A program made the translations under genes and the position numbers. Positions 8,214 to 18,573 of a stretch of DNA of 64,000 nt are shown piece after piece. This DNA is from Calothrix parasitica NIES-267 (GTDB lineage: Bacteria; Cyanobacteriota; Cyanobacteriia; Cyanobacteriales; Nostocaceae): the NCBI RefSeq assembly GCF_002368095.1, contig NZ_AP018227.1:484488-548487 (forward strand). The letters run 5' to 3'. Below the pieces are notes generated by a model that worked only from the letters and a program-made list of their open reading frames with translations, ran no database searches and was not told the origin of the DNA. Within the stretch, counting starts at the first letter, position 1; each line of letters begins with the position of its first letter.

Positions 8214-10472
8214 ATGACAATCAGTCCTCCGGAGCGAGAGGAAAAGAAAGCAAGAGTAATAGTTGATAAAGACCCAGTACCAACTTCGTTTGAACGATGG
8301 GGTAAGCCCGGTCACTTCGACAGAACTTTAGCTAAGGGACCCAAAACCACCACTTGGATTTGGAACCTACACGCACTCGCCCACGATTTTGATACACATA
8401 CAAGTGATTTAGAAGATATATCCCGCAAGATATTCGCAGCCCACTTTGGCCACTTAGCAGTGGTTATGTTGTGGTTGAGCGGGATGATATTCCACGGTGC
8501 TAAGTTTTCTAACTATGAAGCTTGGCTAACTGACCCACTCAGCATCAAGCCAAGCGCTCAAGTTGTTTGGCCAGTTGTTGGACAAGATATTTTGAATGGC
8601 GACGTAGGTGGTGGATTCCACGGAATTCAAATCACCTCTGGCTTATTCCAGATATGGCGCGGTTGGGGTATCACCAACTCCTTCCAGCTTTATTGCACTG
8701 CCATTGGCGGATTAGTCTTAGCAGGTTTATTGCTATTTGCCGGTTGGTTCCACTATCACAAGAAAGCTCCCAAATTGGAATGGTTCCAAAATGTGGAGTC
8801 GATGCTCAACCACCACTTATCAGTGTTGTTGGGTTGTGGTTCCTTGGGCTGGGCTGGGCACTTAATCCACGTATCTAACCCAACTAATAAGTTGTTGGAT
8901 GCAGGGGTTCCCCTCAAAGATGTGCCGCTGCCTCACGAGTTCATTTTGAATAAAGACCTACTAACCGAGCTTTATCCAGGCTTTGCTAGTGGACTATCAC
9001 CTTTCTTCACCTTGAACTGGGGTCAATATGCAGATATTTTGACCTTCAAAGGCGGTTTAAACCCGGTCACTGGTGGCTTATGGATGACAGATATTGCCCA
9101 TCACCACTTGGCGATCGCGGTAGTATTTATTGTTGCAGGTCATATGTACCGTACCAATTGGGGTATCGGTCATAGCATCAAAACTATATTGGAAAATCAT
9201 AAGGGACCCTTCACTGGTGAAGGTCACAAGGGACTTTATGAAAACATGACCACCTCTTGGCACGCTCAATTGGCAACAAACCTTGCCTTCTTGGGTTCGC
9301 TAACGATAATCATCGCGCATCATATGTACGCGATGCCTCCATATCCATATTTGGCAACTGATTATTCAACTCAGTTGTGTATCTTCACCCATCACATGTG
9401 GATTGGCGGATTCTGTATCGTTGGTGGTGCAGCACACGCAGCCATTTTCATGGTGCGTGATTATGACCCAGTTGTGAACCAAGACAACCTCTTGGACAGA
9501 GTAATTCGTCACAGAGATGCGATTATCTCTCACTTGAACTGGGTATGTATATTCCTCGGCTTCCACAGCTTTGGACTTTACATCCACAACGACACAATGC
9601 GTGCTTTGGGTCGCCCCCAAGATATGTTCTCGGATACGGCGATTCAGCTACAGCCAGTATTTGCTCAGTGGGTACAAAACCTTCATACCTTTGCACCTGG
9701 TGGCACAGCACCCAATGCATTAGAACCTGTTAGTTATGCATTTGGTGGTGGTGTTGTAGCAGTCGGTGGAAAAGTTGCGATGATGCCTATTGCTTTAGGT
9801 ACCGCTGACTTCTTAGTTCACCACATTCATGCTTTCACCATTCACGTAACCGTTTTGATTCTGTTGAAAGGTGTACTGTATGCTCGCAGTTCTCGCTTGA
9901 TTCCAGATAAAGCAAACCTAGGTTTCCGCTTCCCTTGCGACGGTCCCGGACGTGGTGGTACCTGTCAGGTATCCGGTTGGGATCACGTATTCTTAGGATT
10001 GTTCTGGATGTACAACTCCCTATCTATTGTGATTTTCCACTTTAGTTGGAAGATGCAATCAGATGTTTGGGGAACCGTAGACGCATCAGGAAACGTATCG
10101 CACCTAACTGGTGGAAACTTTGCTCAAAGTGCCCTCACCATTAACGGTTGGTTGCGCGATTTCTTGTGGGCACAGGCTTCACAGGTAATCAACTCTTACG
10201 GAAGTGCGCTTTCTGCATACGGTTTAATGTTCTTAGCCGGTCACTTTATATGGGCATTTAGTTTAATGTTCCTATTCAGCGGTCGCGGCTATTGGCAAGA
10301 ATTGATTGAGTCAATTGTCTGGGCGCACAACAAATTGAAAGTTGCACCAGCAATTCAACCTCGCGCTTTGAGCATTACTCAAGGTCGTGCAGTTGGACTC
10401 GCTCACTACTTATTAGGTGGTATCGTTACCACTTGGGCATTCTTCCATGCCAGGATTCTTTCGTTAGGCTAG
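8214..10472 (+). CDS. psaA: photosystem I P700 apoprotein A1
   Basis: 752 aa, the expected length. PsaA forms the heterodimeric photosystem I core with PsaB in the thylakoid membrane and binds P700, the primary acceptors and most antenna chlorophyll. The FX iron-sulfur loop [12 protein letters not shown] is present with Cys575 and Cys584. Many histidines lie in the eleven membrane helices (for example [20 protein letters not shown]). The ATG at 8214 follows a strong GAGGAGGT. psaB follows 129 bp downstream on the same strand. High codon adaptation (frequent GGT, ACC, AAC) fits a very highly expressed gene. Confidence 0.99.
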   Translation: MTISPPEREEKKARVIVDKDPVPTSFERWGKPGHFDRTLAKGPKTTTWIWNLHALAHDFDTHTSDLEDISRKIFAAHFGHLAVVMLWLSGMIFHGAKFSNYEAWLTDPLSIKPSAQVVWPVVGQDILNGDVGGGFHGIQITSGLFQIWRGWGITNSFQLYCTAIGGLVLAGLLLFAGWFHYHKKAPKLEWFQNVESMLNHHLSVLLGCGSLGWAGHLIHVSNPTNKLLDAGVPLKDVPLPHEFILNKDLLTELYPGFASGLSPFFTLNWGQYADILTFKGGLNPVTGGLWMTDIAHHHLAIAVVFIVAGHMYRTNWGIGHSIKTILENHKGPFTGEGHKGLYENMTTSWHAQLATNLAFLGSLTIIIAHHMYAMPPYPYLATDYSTQLCIFTHHMWIGGFCIVGGAAHAAIFMVRDYDPVVNQDNLLDRVIRHRDAIISHLNWVCIFLGFHSFGLYIHNDTMRALGRPQDMFSDTAIQLQPVFAQWVQNLHTFAPGGTAPNALEPVSYAFGGGVVAVGGKVAMMPIALGTADFLVHHIHAFTIHVTVLILLKGVLYARSSRLIPDKANLGFRFPCDGPGRGGTCQVSGWDHVFLGLFWMYNSLSIVIFHFSWKMQSDVWGTVDASGNVSHLTGGNFAQSALTINGWLRDFLWAQASQVINSYGSALSAYGLMFLAGHFIWAFSLMFLFSGRGYWQELIESIVWAHNKLKVAPAIQPRALSITQGRAVGLAHYLLGGIVTTWAFFHARILSLG

Positions 10473-10487
10473 CAAGCTTCGTATAAC

Positions 10488-10552
10488 GTTAGTGGTTAGT
10501 AGTTAGTAGTTAGTAGAGCAAAGCAACTAACAACTAACAACTAACACCTAAC
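10488..10552 (+). repeat. inverted heptamer hairpin between psaA and psaB
   Basis: The left arm has tandem GTTAGTA units and the right arm tandem ACTAACA units. They fold into a stem of roughly 25-28 bp with a mismatch about every seven bases and a loop of about nine bases (AGCAAAGCA). It lies inside the presumed psaAB transcript, 16 bp after the psaA stop. Confidence 0.75.
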
Positions 10553-10601
10553 AGCTCTCAAATTATTAAATGGCTCTCATGTCAGAGGATTTATAAAACC
10601 T

Positions 10602-12827
10602 ATGGCAACAAAATTTCCAAAATTTAGCCAGGACCTCGCACAAGATCCGACTACTCGTCGGATTTGGTATGCGATTGCGATGGGGAATGATTTTGAAAGC
10701 CACGATGGGATGACCGAAGAGAATCTTTATCAAAAGATTTTCGCTACTCATTTCGGTCACCTGGCAATCATCTTCTTATGGGCATCCAGCCTACTTTTCC
10801 ATGTAGCTTGGCAAGGCAACTTTGAACAGTGGATTAAAGATCCTCTTCACGTCCGTCCGATTGCTCATGCAATTTGGGACCCCCACTTTGGTAAACCAGC
10901 TATAGAGGCATTTACCCAAGGTGGTGCAGACTATCCAGTTAACATTGCTTACTCTGGTGTATACCACTGGTGGTACACCATCGGGATGCGAACAAACGGC
11001 GACCTATACATGGGTTCCGTCTTCCTCCTAGTGTTCTCCGCAGTGTTGCTATTTGCTGGTTGGTTGCATTTACAACCCAAGTTCCGCCCCAGTCTATCTT
11101 GGTTCAAAAGCGCTGAACCTCGTTTAAACCACCACTTATCCGCTTTATTTGGTGTAAGCTCCTTGGCTTGGACTGGTCACTTGGTACACGTAGCAATCCC
11201 AGAATCACGGGGACAACACGTAGGTTGGGACAACTTCCTCAGCACCTTACCGCACCCAGAAGGTTTACAACCCTTCTTCACCGGTAACTGGGGAGTTTAC
11301 GCAGCTAATCCCGATACCGCAAACCATGTATTTGGTACAGCAGAAGGTTCTGGTACAGCAATTCTCACCTTCTTAGGTGGTTTCCACCCTCAAACTGAAT
11401 CGTTGTGGCTGACCGACATGGCTCACCACCACTTAGCGATTGCAGTACTCTTTATTGTTGCCGGTCACATGTACCGGACAAACTTCGGAATTGGTCACAG
11501 CATCAAAGAAATGCTTAATGCTAAGACTTTCTTTGGCACCAAAACCGAAGGTCAATTCAACCTACCTCACCAAGGGTTGTATGACACCGTTAACAACTCG
11601 CTACACTTCCAGTTGTCCTTGGCACTGGCAGCACTAGGAACAATTACCTCCTTAGTAGCGCAGCACATGTACGCTCTGCCTCCCTACGCATTTATTGCCA
11701 GGGATTACACCACACAGGCAGCACTGTACACCCACCACCAGTACATTGCAGTATTCTTAATGACTGGTGCATTTGCCCACGCAGGTATTTTCTGGGTACG
11801 TGACTACGACCCCGAACAAAACAAGGGCAACGTATTAGACCGCGTGTTGAAGCATAAAGAAGCGATTATCTCGCACTTAAGCTGGGTATCCCTTTTCTTA
11901 GGTTTCCACACCTTGAGCTTATACGTACACAACGACGTAGTAGTTGCATTCGGTACACCTGAAAAGCAGATTTTGATTGAGCCAGTATTTGCTCAATTCA
12001 TTCAAGCTTCTCACGGTAAAGTCTTGTACGGCATGAATACATTGCTATCGAATCCCGATAGTATTGCCTTCACAGCTTTCCCCAACAACGGTAACGTTTG
12101 GTTGCCTGGATGGTTAGATGCCATCAACAATACTACTAACTCACTATTCTTAACCATTGGTCCTGGCGACTTCTTGGTACACCATGCCTTCGCATTAGCT
12201 ATCCACACCACCGTACTAGTATTAGTAAAAGGTGCCTTGGATGCTCGTGGTTCCAAGTTAATGCCCGATAAAAAAGACTTTGGTTATGCATTCCCTTGCG
12301 ACGGCCCAGGACGTGGCGGTACTTGTGATATCTCCGCTTGGGACTCCTTCTATCTAGCTCTATTCTGGTCATTAAACACAGTGGGATGGGTGACGTTCTA
12401 CTGGCACTGGAAGCATCTGGGTATATGGCAAGGAAACGTAGCCCAGTTTAACGAAAGCTCCACGTATTTGATGGGATGGTTCCGAGATTATCTATGGGCG
12501 AACTCCGCACAGTTAATCAACGGTTACAATCCCTACGGAATGAACAACTTGTCAGTTTGGGCTTGGATGTTCCTCTTCGGACACCTAGTTTGGGCGACTG
12601 GTTTCATGTTCCTCATCTCCTGGAGAGGATACTGGCAAGAATTGATTGAAACTCTTGTTTGGGCGCACGAGCGTACGCCTCTAGCGAACTTGATTCGCTG
12701 GAAAGACAAGCCCGTTGCACTTTCCATCGTTCAAGCACGTGTAGTTGGTTTAGCTCACTTCGCTGTGGGTTACATCCTCACCTATGGAGCATTCCTGATA
12801 GCCTCAACGGCCGGTAAGTTTGGTTAA
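10602..12827 (+). CDS. psaB: photosystem I P700 apoprotein A2
   Basis: 741 aa, full length. PsaB is the partner of PsaA in the photosystem I reaction centre. It carries the second half of the FX cluster ligands in [12 protein letters not shown] (Cys566 and Cys575), which is followed by [18 protein letters not shown]. Conserved membrane-helix histidines include [20 protein letters not shown]. The start at 10602 gives the standard N-terminus [16 protein letters not shown]; the ribosome binding site is weak. It is probably co-transcribed with psaA and is followed by a clear terminator. Confidence 0.99.
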   Translation: MATKFPKFSQDLAQDPTTRRIWYAIAMGNDFESHDGMTEENLYQKIFATHFGHLAIIFLWASSLLFHVAWQGNFEQWIKDPLHVRPIAHAIWDPHFGKPAIEAFTQGGADYPVNIAYSGVYHWWYTIGMRTNGDLYMGSVFLLVFSAVLLFAGWLHLQPKFRPSLSWFKSAEPRLNHHLSALFGVSSLAWTGHLVHVAIPESRGQHVGWDNFLSTLPHPEGLQPFFTGNWGVYAANPDTANHVFGTAEGSGTAILTFLGGFHPQTESLWLTDMAHHHLAIAVLFIVAGHMYRTNFGIGHSIKEMLNAKTFFGTKTEGQFNLPHQGLYDTVNNSLHFQLSLALAALGTITSLVAQHMYALPPYAFIARDYTTQAALYTHHQYIAVFLMTGAFAHAGIFWVRDYDPEQNKGNVLDRVLKHKEAIISHLSWVSLFLGFHTLSLYVHNDVVVAFGTPEKQILIEPVFAQFIQASHGKVLYGMNTLLSNPDSIAFTAFPNNGNVWLPGWLDAINNTTNSLFLTIGPGDFLVHHAFALAIHTTVLVLVKGALDARGSKLMPDKKDFGYAFPCDGPGRGGTCDISAWDSFYLALFWSLNTVGWVTFYWHWKHLGIWQGNVAQFNESSTYLMGWFRDYLWANSAQLINGYNPYGMNNLSVWAWMFLFGHLVWATGFMFLISWRGYWQELIETLVWAHERTPLANLIRWKDKPVALSIVQARVVGLAHFAVGYILTYGAFLIASTAGKFG

Positions 12828-12854
12828 CATAACTTAATTAGTTTGTTAATAATT

Positions 12855-12893
12855 AAAAAATCCCTCATCCTTACCTTGGTGGGGGGTTTTTTT
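12855..12893 (+). terminator. Rho-independent terminator of psaAB
   Basis: AAAAAATCCCTC pairs with GGGGGGTTTTTT (with G-T wobble) around a 14-base loop and ends in seven T, 27 bp after the psaB stop. Confidence 0.75.
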
Positions 12894-12901
12894 ATAGATA
12901 A

Positions 12902-13000
12902 TTGGTAATTGGTAATTGGTAATAAATTCCTAGGTTGGGTTAGGCACGAAAACAAATTAGGCTGTAACGAGGATTGATAAAATCGTGTTGTAACCCAACA
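12902..13000. repeat. STRR heptamers plus GGTTGGGTT inverted repeat
   Basis: Tandem TTGGTAA units (12902-12924) are followed by TAGGTTGGGTTAGGCACGA at 12931 and an inverted partner CGTGTTGTAACCCAACA ending at 13000. This second element is a roughly 70-bp hairpin; a short relative (GTGTTGGGTTTC...CAACCCAACC) is at 18241-18270. The remainder of 12828-13136 shows nothing else. Confidence 0.5.
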
Positions 13001-13136
13001 TTTCGATAACTGTAATACAATTAATTTCTGCGTCTTTTACTCACATTATTTCTAGTCATAATAATCTAGAGCTTATGCAACTTGATACATAATTATGTTT
13101 AAGCAGCTATTAACTTGATTTTCGACTGTATAATAC

Positions 13137-13263
13137 AGGACTTACGCAAAGCAAAATTGTCATTGCGACCGAAACGGAGTGTAGGGAAGCAATCCCAAAG
13201 TTTCGAGAGATTACGTCGCTGTCGCTCGTAATGACCCAATTACGTTACTTTTGCGTAAGTCCT
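13137..13263. mobile_element. 127-bp MITE with AGGACTTACGC ends
   Basis: Terminal inverted repeats AGGACTTACGCAAA (13137) and TTTGCGTAAGTCCT (to 13263). ATAATA occurs at both flanks (13130-13135, one base from the left end, and 13264-13269), a likely target duplication. The interior contains the GTCATTGCGA...CGTAATGAC inverted pair shared with the other MITEs. The last 20 bp recur inverted at 18207-18226. It sits immediately before the CRISPR leader. Confidence 0.8.
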
Positions 13264-13492
13264 ATAATAAATTAATAACTTTCTCGTATTCTGATAATAT
13301 ATTTTTGACGGGGGAAAGCGGGGTCGAAAACCCTGGAGTCCCGTCAAAACGCCAGAACCTTGACAATATGATAGTTTCAGAGTTTCATACTCTTGTGTTT
13401 CAACTTTCCTCAATCGCTGAAATCGGGTTTTTTAATTACCCCGTCAAAATCGGTTGTGGAAATCGCTCTAGTCAACGGTTTTGGGTGGCAGA
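13264..13492 (+). promoter_or_regulatory. CRISPR leader
   Basis: A 229-bp non-coding AT-rich region upstream of the first repeat. It contains a perfect 10-bp inverted repeat, TTTTGACGGG (13303-13312) and CCCGTCAAAA (13340-13349). A third copy, CCCGTCAAAA, lies at 13440-13449, exactly 100 bp from the second. A nested GGGTCGAAAACCC hairpin lies at 13321-13333. A TTGACA at 13359-13364 is a possible -35 box. Leader polarity is supported by repeat decay at the far end of the array. Confidence 0.65.
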
Positions 13493-14465
13493 GTTTCTCA
13501 TTTATGAATCCCGGAAACGGGATTGAAACATACAGCGTTCAACCCAATGAAAAATCCGATGGTTGTTTCTCATTTATGAATCCCGGAAACGGGATTGAAA
13601 CTGAAAATATTAATCCATACATCGATTTTATCAAAGGTTTCTCATTTATGAATCCCGGAAACGGGATTGAAACGTGCAAAGAATGGAATCGATGAAGAAG
13701 GAAGTAAAGTTTCTCATTTATGAATCCCGGAAACGGGATTGAAACTCAAATGAGTCGTTATAAATTATTACCAATTTATCCGTTTCTCATTTATGAATCC
13801 CGGAAACGGGATTGAAACAATATGAAATACCGACTAATCAACCAGCATCTAATCGTTTCTCATTTATGAATCCCGGAAACGGGATTGAAACAGGCAAATC
13901 AACAGATTGAATGACCCTGCATTCCAGTTTCTCATTTATGAATCCCGGAAACGGGATTGAAACTAGAAGCTTTTGAAGGTCAATCATTTAATGAATTGTT
14001 TCTCATTTATGAATCCCGGAAACGGGATTGAAACACTCAATTACGTATAGAAGGCAAGAAAGCTGATATGTTTCTCATTTATGAATCCCGGAAACGGGAT
14101 TGAAACGTTTTAACGGGAACTGAAATTTGATAGTTAGACATGGTTTCTCATTTATGAATCCCGGAAACGGGATTGAAACTCGTTCTTTTGTACTTCAACT
14201 TCCGTGGGATTAGTTTCTCATTTATGAATCCCGGAAACGGGATTGAAACACTACAAAATATATACTAATTATTGTTTGTAATTAAGTTTCTCATTTATGA
14301 ATCCCGGAAACGGGATTGAAACATAAAATAGAAATATACAACCAAACACCTCCTTGTGTTTCAAATAAATGAATCCCGGAAACGGGATTGAAACTTCGCG
14401 GTTTTTTCCAGTCGCTGGGGTTCCGGTCGTTTCTAATTTATAAATCCTGGTAAAAGGATTGAAAC
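13493..14465 (+). CRISPR. CRISPR array, 14 repeats and 13 spacers
   Basis: The 37-bp repeat begins GTTTCTCATTTATGAATCCC and ends CGGGATTGAAAC. Repeat starts: 13493, 13565, 13637, 13709, 13782, 13855, 13927, 13998, 14070, 14143, 14213, 14286, 14358, 14429. Spacers are 33-36 bp and all different. The first 12 repeats are identical, repeat 13 has four changes near its 5' end and repeat 14 has six, so the leader is on the left. The repeat has an AATCCC/GGGATT stem and the ATTGAAAC 3' tag common in cyanobacterial type I-D/III arrays. No cas gene is in the window, so the array must be served in trans; type cannot be assigned from here. Confidence 0.98.
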
Positions 14466-14491
14466 TTGATAATCATCAGAAGTTAAAAAAA

Positions 14492-15122
<631 letters not shown>

Positions 15123-15175
15123 CTAAGGAATAAAATTAGAGATTTGACGATGACACTGATAAACTTCACTTTATA

Positions 15176-15220
15176 ACCCGTTTTCGCGGGTTTCGCTTGT
15201 TTAGCCGCGATTCAAATCGC
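15176..15220 (+). repeat. two-hairpin dispersed element, copy 1
   Basis: Hairpin 1 is ACCCG-TTTTCG-CGGGT, then a 15-nt linker TTCGCTTGTTTAGCC, then hairpin 2 GCGATT-CA-AATCGC. The same architecture with identical linker length is at 28296-28340, with arm changes that preserve pairing. It lies directly before the TTG start of the methyltransferase and could affect its translation. Confidence 0.65.
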
Positions 15221-15227
15221 CAGGTAC

Positions 15228-16136
15228 TTGAAAGACAACCTCCAAAACCCAATCAATCTCCCTCCCTATTACTCTACAAAATATGGCAAAACCTACTTAG
15301 GTGATAGCCTAAACTTAATCAAAGAAATCCCAGAAAACAGCATAAATTTAATTATTACTTCTCCACCATTTGCGCTAACTCGTAAGAAAGAATATGGTAA
15401 CGAAAGCGCGGATAAATATATAGAATGGTTCTTACCTTTCGCTGATGAATTTAAAAGAGTTCTTGTCGAGAATGGCTCTTTTGTAGTAGATTTGGGCGGA
15501 GCTTATCTTCGAGGGAATCCGATTCGCAGCATTTACCAATATGAGCTTTTAGTCAGACTGTGCAAGGAAGTTGGCTTTTACCTTGCTCAAGAATTCTATC
15601 ATTACAACCCTTCTAGATTACCTACTCCTGCTGAATGGGTAACTATAAGACGTATAAGAGTTAAAGATTCAGTTAATGTTGTCTGGTGGTTATCAAAAAC
15701 TCCTCATCCTAAAGCTGATAACCGCAAAGTTTTAAAACCTTATAGCCAAAGTATGAAAAAATTACTCAAAAAAGGCTATAAAGCACAATTACGTCCGAGC
15801 GGACACGATATTTCTGATAAGTTTCAAAAAGATAATCAAGGTGCAATTCCACCAAATTTACTGGAAATTGCTAATACTGAATCCAGAAGTCCTTATTTAC
15901 GACGCTGCAAAGAAACAGAAATCAAACCTCATCCCGCACGTTTCCCCAGTGGTTTCGCGGAGTTCTTCATTAAATTTCTGACAGATGAAGGTGATATAGT
16001 TTTAGACCCTTTTGCAGGTTCTAATACAACGGGTTCTGTAGCGGAAACTTTACAACGTCGTTGGATGTCTTTTGAAATTAATGAAAATTATTTGATTGGT
16101 AGTAAACACCGATTTGACCATAGCAACTTAGAGTAA
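15228..16136 (+). CDS. solitary site-specific DNA methyltransferase, beta class
   Basis: 302 aa. The catalytic motif IV TSPPF (residues 44-48) comes first, and SAM-binding motif I DPFAGSNTTG (from residue 260) lies near the C-terminus, the order of beta-class enzymes. TSPPF rather than DPPY points to N4-cytosine methylation. The sequence around TSPPFALTRKKEYGNE recalls cyanobacterial core methyltransferases of the DmtB/M.Ssp6803II (GGCC) type, but I cannot confirm the specificity. The frame opens at 15177 and TTG 15228 is the only plausible start codon before residue 180. No restriction endonuclease gene adjoins it, so it is an orphan, epigenetic-type enzyme. A terminator follows. Confidence 0.88.
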   Translation: MKDNLQNPINLPPYYSTKYGKTYLGDSLNLIKEIPENSINLIITSPPFALTRKKEYGNESADKYIEWFLPFADEFKRVLVENGSFVVDLGGAYLRGNPIRSIYQYELLVRLCKEVGFYLAQEFYHYNPSRLPTPAEWVTIRRIRVKDSVNVVWWLSKTPHPKADNRKVLKPYSQSMKKLLKKGYKAQLRPSGHDISDKFQKDNQGAIPPNLLEIANTESRSPYLRRCKETEIKPHPARFPSGFAEFFIKFLTDEGDIVLDPFAGSNTTGSVAETLQRRWMSFEINENYLIGSKHRFDHSNLE

Positions 16137-16150
16137 ATCCTCTATTGACC

Positions 16151-16176
16151 CGCAGTTAACTACGCTGCGCTTTTTT
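16151..16176 (+). terminator. terminator of the methyltransferase gene
   Basis: CGCAG-TTAACTACG-CTGCG followed by C and six T, 14 bp after the stop codon. The rest of 16177-16451 is AT-rich with no convincing gene; a 64-codon frame on the minus strand there has no recognisable features. Confidence 0.7.
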
Positions 16177-16451
16177 ATGAATATACTTTAAAGCAAAAGT
16201 AAATCTTTGTAGATATACTTATGTAGATTTGCTGAACCAAAACAGGCAATTGTAAAAACTTCATCAAGTCTCCGAGTATACCGAAATTTCTTTGTAAAAA
16301 ATTTAATAAATACAGTGAAAGACCGCTTTACATCGCTATAAGTTGTATTTAAAAATAATAGATACAGTGATTTAGCTTTCATCAGAATTTCGTCAATTGA
16401 GCGAGAAGACGGCCGTTATTTGAGTCAGAGGGGAGGAAAGAAAAAATATAT

Positions 16452-17429
16452 ATGAGAAACTTGTATTTACTGGCGACAAGCTTATTAATCGGATTGACGG
16501 TACCAACATCGACTTTCACAGAGCTAACAAAACTCAAACCAGAGCATTATCAACTTATATTAAATCGTAAAGACGGTTGGCAAACAGTAAAAAGAGAAGA
16601 TACAGCTTCAGCCTCAGACTCTGTACCCCCAGCTTTTTCAGCCCCATCCAAATCTTTTTATAATCCTCCTCCTCGACCCGTCAAAAGAAGATTAATTTCT
16701 GGAAGCCAACTTTATCATGAAAGATTAGCTGCTTTGAAAGCAGGTTATATTTATACTCGTTTGGCTAATGAAAAGCGACAATCGCTTTTAGTTACTAGAA
16801 GAAAGCCTAAATTAACATATCAAGATTGGAAAAGATTGTTAGCTTTAGAAGCCAGAGCAATGACCAGGGGACAAGGGAAAAATCGCTTGAGCATTATGTT
16901 AGGTGATTCCCTGAGTTTGTGGTTTCCTACCAAAGGACTTCCATCTGGAAAATTATGGTTAAATCAAGGAATATCAGGCGATACTTCCACTGGAATACTT
17001 AGAAGAATATCAGCATTTTCTTCAACAAAGCCAGAAGCAATTTATATAATGGCTGGAGTTAATGATTTAAGAAAAGGTACTTCAGATAAAGTAATTTTAA
17101 GCAATCATCGTCGAATAGTTCGTCGTTTAAAAATCACTCATCCTAATAGCTATATTATTATTCAATCGATACTACCAACTCGTCGTCCAAAAATTTCCAA
17201 CATCCGAATTCGCAAACTAAACACTCAGCTAGCACGTATCGCAAAAGAAGAAGGAGTTAATTACGTAAACATCCATAAATGGTTTACCGATTTTAAAGGA
17301 GAATTACGACAAGAATTAACTACCGATGGCTTGCATTTAAGTTTAGATGGCTACGAAGTTTGGCAATCTGCAATTGAGCAAATAGAAAAGAAGCTAGCTA
17401 TTTCTAAAGTAGTTAGCAGCGAAAAGTGA
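16452..17429 (+). CDS. SGNH/GDSL-type esterase, exported
   Basis: 325 aa. An N-terminal hydrophobic segment (MRNLYLLATSLLIGLTVPTS) suggests export or an anchor. Residues 50-140 are a Pro-rich linker and helical region. The SGNH catalytic blocks follow in order: GDSLS (Ser153), GISGD (Gly176), GVND (Asn204) and DGLHLS (Asp292, His295). The enzyme should hydrolyse esters on lipids, glycans or peptidoglycan; the substrate is unknown. A GGGGAGGAAAG ribosome binding site precedes the ATG. Monocistronic by spacing. Confidence 0.88.
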   Translation: MRNLYLLATSLLIGLTVPTSTFTELTKLKPEHYQLILNRKDGWQTVKREDTASASDSVPPAFSAPSKSFYNPPPRPVKRRLISGSQLYHERLAALKAGYIYTRLANEKRQSLLVTRRKPKLTYQDWKRLLALEARAMTRGQGKNRLSIMLGDSLSLWFPTKGLPSGKLWLNQGISGDTSTGILRRISAFSSTKPEAIYIMAGVNDLRKGTSDKVILSNHRRIVRRLKITHPNSYIIIQSILPTRRPKISNIRIRKLNTQLARIAKEEGVNYVNIHKWFTDFKGELRQELTTDGLHLSLDGYEVWQSAIEQIEKKLAISKVVSSEK

Positions 17430-17665
17430 ACATAACTGGTTCCTAGGTTGAACTTATTGTTGAAAATGACCGGGGTTTTTATGGTTTTAGGGAGTTTGCT
17501 GCACTTATTAAGCTTGGTGCTGCTTGAATTACCAGTCTCAAAAAAAATGAGCTATCGCGTTTAAAAAACTTTAATTAAAATTATCAAACACCCTTTAATA
17601 ATTCAAAAAATCTTTGAGTTAAAATCAAATTACTAGGCATATAAATAAATCAAAAGAATTAAAAA

Positions 17666-17953
17666 ATGGGTAAAACAGAAATAGCCAGATATTTAGGAAA
17701 ATTCGGTGAAGAATACGAAAAAATCGTCAAATGCCGCTTATATTCAGATTTAAATGTAATCTACGAATGGTGGGTTCCAAATACCGAAATGTACCATCAC
17801 GAAGAAATGAAATTTGAAGATATTGCCATTGAAATACAGGTTGAACTTGCTAAAAATGCAATTCAAAATCCTGGTTTTGAACAATTATCGAACGACATTA
17901 AAGAGTTGCTCAAACAGAAAAGTCAGATAACTAGTACATCACGGCTTAAATAA
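17666..17953 (+). CDS. small hypothetical protein
   Basis: 95 aa, charged and mostly helical in appearance (GKFGEEYEKIVKCRLYSDLNVIYEWW, then FEDIAIEIQVELAKNAI). No signal peptide or membrane segment. Not recognised. The ATG is preceded by AT-rich sequence without a clear ribosome binding site. Alone between the esterase and a repeat cluster. Confidence 0.6.
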   Translation: MGKTEIARYLGKFGEEYEKIVKCRLYSDLNVIYEWWVPNTEMYHHEEMKFEDIAIEIQVELAKNAIQNPGFEQLSNDIKELLKQKSQITSTSRLK

Positions 17954-18037
17954 GGCAAGCATTCAAAATGGCTGAAAAGCCCCAGATATCAAACTTTTTA
18001 CTTCTTACTTATTACCTCTTACTTCCGCGAAGCGGTA

Positions 18038-18168
18038 CTAGTGGTCTATTTCATTAATTTTGACAGTTTTGTTTTCTGCGGACGTAATGTAGAGACGTTA
18101 TAAATAACGTCTCCCGACATTTCCAAAGAAAACGCCACCATAGCCGAATTTATGAAACGCACCACTAG
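18038..18168. mobile_element. 131-bp MITE with CTAGTGGT ends
   Basis: Left end CTAGTGGTCTATTTCAT and right end ATGAAACGCACCACTAG are imperfect inverted repeats. The interior has a GAGACGTTATAAATAACGTCTC hairpin, a form that recurs at 23719-23741. Ends beginning with CTAG suggest mobilisation by a TA-targeting (IS630/Tc1-like) transposase; this is inference. Confidence 0.7.
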
Positions 18169-18273
18169 CAATTATCAATAGTTATTATCAATTACCAATT
18201 ATAAATAGGACTTACGCAAAAGTAACCTAAAACTAATTTAGTGTTGGGTTTCACTCCGTTCAACCCAACCTAC

Positions 18274-18455
18274 TAAGTAGGTGTGCAAAATTATTTGTGT
18301 CATTGCGAGCGACAGCATTAGCGGAGCGTGTCCGTTAGCGTAGCCTGTCCCGGAGGGACATTAGGACATAGCAATCGCAGCACTTTGAGATTGCTTCGTT
18401 TCACGTAGTGACCCTCGCAATGACAAATGCACAATTAATTTTGTCTAAGTACTTA
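18274..18455. mobile_element. 182-bp MITE, TAAGTA/GCAAAATTA family, copy 1
   Basis: Left end TAAGTAGGTGTGCAAAATTA, right end complementary to TAAGTACTTAGACAAAATTA. The interior contains inverted GTCATTGCGAG and CTCGCAATGAC. A second family member is at 51166-51317. Confidence 0.7.
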
Positions 18456-18573
18456 TCTAACCCAATCCCCAATTCCCAATCCCCAATTTAAGTATTAATT
18501 TCTTCATAAAACGCAATAATTGGTTAAGATAAATTTAATCTTGACATACGTAAATCCCAGCATTAGTAATCCC

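Larger units (their letters stand above)
17954..18573. other. repeat-rich intergenic region
   Basis: No gene. It contains a MITE (18038-18168), a solo MITE end AGGACTTACGCAAAAGTAAC (18207-18226), a GTTGGGTT inverted repeat (18241-18270), a second MITE (18274-18455) and an STRR array of CCCAATC/CCCAATT units (18462-18490). Confidence 0.7.

Noticed and set aside
13251-13695. Frames across the CRISPR leader and first repeats (SFMNPGNGIET units)
   Set aside because: Repeated peptide is just the translated CRISPR repeat.
17469-17564. 32-codon hydrophobic ORF resembling a small photosynthetic subunit
   Set aside because: No ribosome binding site and no match to PetL, PetM, PsaM or Psb small-subunit sequences that I know.
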